Assembly: GCA_026391755.1 (NCBI GenBank)
Contig: JAPLDN010000223.1
Location: 1-8,024, forward strand
DNA from: Bacteroidota bacterium
GTDB taxonomy: Bacteria > Bacteroidota > Bacteroidia > Bacteroidales > FEN-979
DNA length: 8,024 nucleotides
Direction of reading: 5' to 3'
The notes under the pieces are model-generated. The model saw only the letters and a list, made by a program, of their open reading frames with translations. It ran no database searches and was not told where the DNA came from. The translations under genes and the position numbers were made by a program. Of the stretch, positions 6,663 through 8,024 are shown in pieces (position 1 is the first letter of the stretch; the number at the start of each line of letters is the position of its first letter).

Positions 6663-7958
6663 ATGGAACTCAAAGTATTTAAATTCGGGGGAGCATCTGT
6701 TAACTCGGCAGCCGGGTTTCATAATGTTTTCCGTATCTTAAAAAGGCATAGGGGAAGCCCGGTCATGACTGTGGTTTCTGCTTTGGGAAAGACCACGAAT
6801 GCATTGGAAATCCTGCTGAAACATTACCTGGCCAACGACCCGATACTCCTTATTGAATCATACAGGGCGATCCAGGATGTTCATTTTAACATTATCCATC
6901 AGTTATTCCCTGATGAAACCCACCCTGTTTACGGTGAAGCCGAATCCCTGTTTGATCAGCTGAGGGGGTATATCAGGAAAGGTCATCTTTATGATAAAAT
7001 TAAAAGGTCTTACGATTTTGAATATGACCAGATAGTAAGCTACGGAGAGCTTTTCTCTTCCTGCATCCTGAGTAATTACCTGAATTCAAAGGGAATAGCA
7101 TGCGCACTTTTTGATGCAAGGAAACTAATCATGACCGATCATACCTACCGTGATGCGAGGGTGAACTGGGATAAAACCGCCGGGAGGATCAATTCCGCAA
7201 TTCTCCCTTGGATCGCCGGTTCTGTGCCCGGAAGTGTGGCCCTAACACAGGGATTCATAGGGTCGGATCCATCGAATAACACCACGACACTGGGCAGGGA
7301 AGGTTCCGACTATACTGCAGCTATCCTGGCATACGTTCTTAAGACTTCCGAAGTGACGATCTGGAAAGATGTGCCCGGGGTTTTAAACGCCGATCCGAAA
7401 TGGTTTAAAAATCCAAAAAAACTGCCAACCATATCCTATCGTGAAGCTATAGAACTTGCCTATTTCGGGGCCTCGGTAATCCATCCGAAAACAATCAGGC
7501 CGCTAGAAAACGCCGGTATAAAGCTGTTTGTCAAAAGCTTTGAAAAACCCGCTGCTGCAGGCACACTCATCACCAATATCGACCATTGGGACATTAAAGT
7601 TCCAATATATATCAGGAAACAGAACCAGGTCCTGATCTCTATATCGCCAAGGGATTTTTCATTTATAGTCGAGGAAAATCTCAGCCAGATCTTTACAGTC
7701 CTCGCAAAATACAGGTCAAGAGCCAATGTCATGCAGAATTCGGCAATCAGCTTCTCGGTCTGTCTTGACAGGAATGAACAGGTGCTTTCGGACCTGATTG
7801 AAGAGCTGTCGCTGGATTACGAGATCCGTTACAATTATAATGTTGAACTTTTCACGGTGAGGCATTATACCCCTTCGGCCATTAAACGCTTAACGAAAGG
7901 ACGGTCGGTGCTTCTGGAGCAGAAAACGAGGCATACGGTGCACCTTGTGGTGAAATAA
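6663..7958 (+). CDS. lysC: Monofunctional aspartate kinase with a shortened regulatory domain
   Basis: Phosphorylates aspartate to aspartyl phosphate, the entry step to lysine/diaminopimelate, threonine and methionine. It has 431 residues. The kinase domain covers about 1-300: KFGGAS at 7-12 (KFGGTS in many relatives), SYGELFSS at 126-133, TLGREGSDYTAA at 209-220, DVPGVLNADP at 236-245 and ASVIHPKTIRP at 270-280. One ACT-like unit follows at about 320-388. The remaining 40 residues (about 392-431, with RHYTP and a RHTVHLVV end) look like half of a second ACT unit. There is no homoserine dehydrogenase fusion. The ATG at 6663 is the only sensible start, since KFGG begins at residue 7. It lies 5 bp after a perfect TAnnTTTG box, so the leader would be zero or a few bases. 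It is divergent from fbp across 189 bp. The symbol lysC is by function; which end product inhibits it cannot be told from sequence. Confidence 0.94.
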   Translation: MELKVFKFGGASVNSAAGFHNVFRILKRHRGSPVMTVVSALGKTTNALEILLKHYLANDPILLIESYRAIQDVHFNIIHQLFPDETHPVYGEAESLFDQLRGYIRKGHLYDKIKRSYDFEYDQIVSYGELFSSCILSNYLNSKGIACALFDARKLIMTDHTYRDARVNWDKTAGRINSAILPWIAGSVPGSVALTQGFIGSDPSNNTTTLGREGSDYTAAILAYVLKTSEVTIWKDVPGVLNADPKWFKNPKKLPTISYREAIELAYFGASVIHPKTIRPLENAGIKLFVKSFEKPAAAGTLITNIDHWDIKVPIYIRKQNQVLISISPRDFSFIVEENLSQIFTVLAKYRSRANVMQNSAISFSVCLDRNEQVLSDLIEELSLDYEIRYNYNVELFTVRHYTPSAIKRLTKGRSVLLEQKTRHTVHLVVK

Positions 7959-8024
7959 CAAATTAGTTTATCACTCGCATCTCTAATCCGGCAGCACCAC
8001 CGGGAAATGATACCTGAAATCCTG
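7959..8024. other. Tail after aspartate kinase, possible end of a converging gene
   Basis: No terminator hairpin with a T-tract is visible after the aspartate kinase stop. On the minus strand two frames stay open from the right edge to a stop. One ends in FPGGAAGLEMRVIN with TAA at 7963-7965, the other in RYHFPVVLPD with TAG at 7983-7985. Either could be the C-terminus of a leftward gene outside the window. I do not recognise either, and about 20 codons are too few to decide. Confidence 0.25.

Noticed and set aside
6470..6673. Minus-strand frame of 67 codons across the intergenic region
   Set aside because: It consists of heptad-array translation plus intergenic sequence and runs into the start of aspartate kinase; it is an artefact of stop-free repeats.
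7976..8000. Terminator after aspartate kinase
   Set aside because: Only a 4-bp CCGG stem around an 8-base loop is present, with no T-tract.

Overview
The window looks like a piece of a Bacteroidota chromosome, probably Bacteroidales-like. The reasons are the Bacteroidota form of every protein (aspartate kinase with TLGREGSD, class I fructose-1,6-bisphosphatase, Mfd, a Dpm1-like glycosyltransferase followed by dihydroorotase), two perfect matches to the Bacteroidota -7 promoter box TAnnTTTG, and no clear Shine-Dalgarno sites ahead of the genes. All five main genes are housekeeping genes. I see no phage, insertion sequence, CRISPR, tRNA or rRNA.

Layout. Four genes run leftward (minus strand) in the order fbp (5454-6473), mfd (2042-5425), a GT2 polyprenyl-phosphate mannosyltransferase-like gene (1252-1992) and pyrC (1232 to the left edge, 3' end cut off). 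The gaps are 28, 49 and 19 bp, so they could be one transcription unit, although the 49-bp gap may hold a weak extra promoter. Aspartate kinase (6663-7958) runs rightward, divergent from fbp. The last 66 bases hold at most the tail of a converging gene.

The fbp/aspartate kinase intergenic region (6474-6662) is the most structured non-coding part. It holds one -7 box for each gene, a 13-unit heptanucleotide array (6516-6606) with a higher-order 49-bp period, and a 21-bp dyad next to the aspartate kinase promoter. The array reads open on the minus strand and makes fbp look 43 codons too long. The aspartate kinase box lies only 5 bp from the ATG, which suggests a leaderless or nearly leaderless message.

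The strongest unexplained signal inside a gene is a 61-bp imperfect palindrome in mfd (4247-4307). It is read in frame as about 21 residues in a variable loop of the N-terminal half and resembles in style the in-frame palindromic elements known from Rickettsia.

Functionally the genes are unrelated: gluconeogenesis, transcription-coupled repair, lipid-linked sugar or envelope glycosylation, pyrimidine synthesis, and the entry step of the aspartate amino-acid family. I found no convincing new multi-gene system. The novelty candidates are the palindromic insertion and the heptad array.
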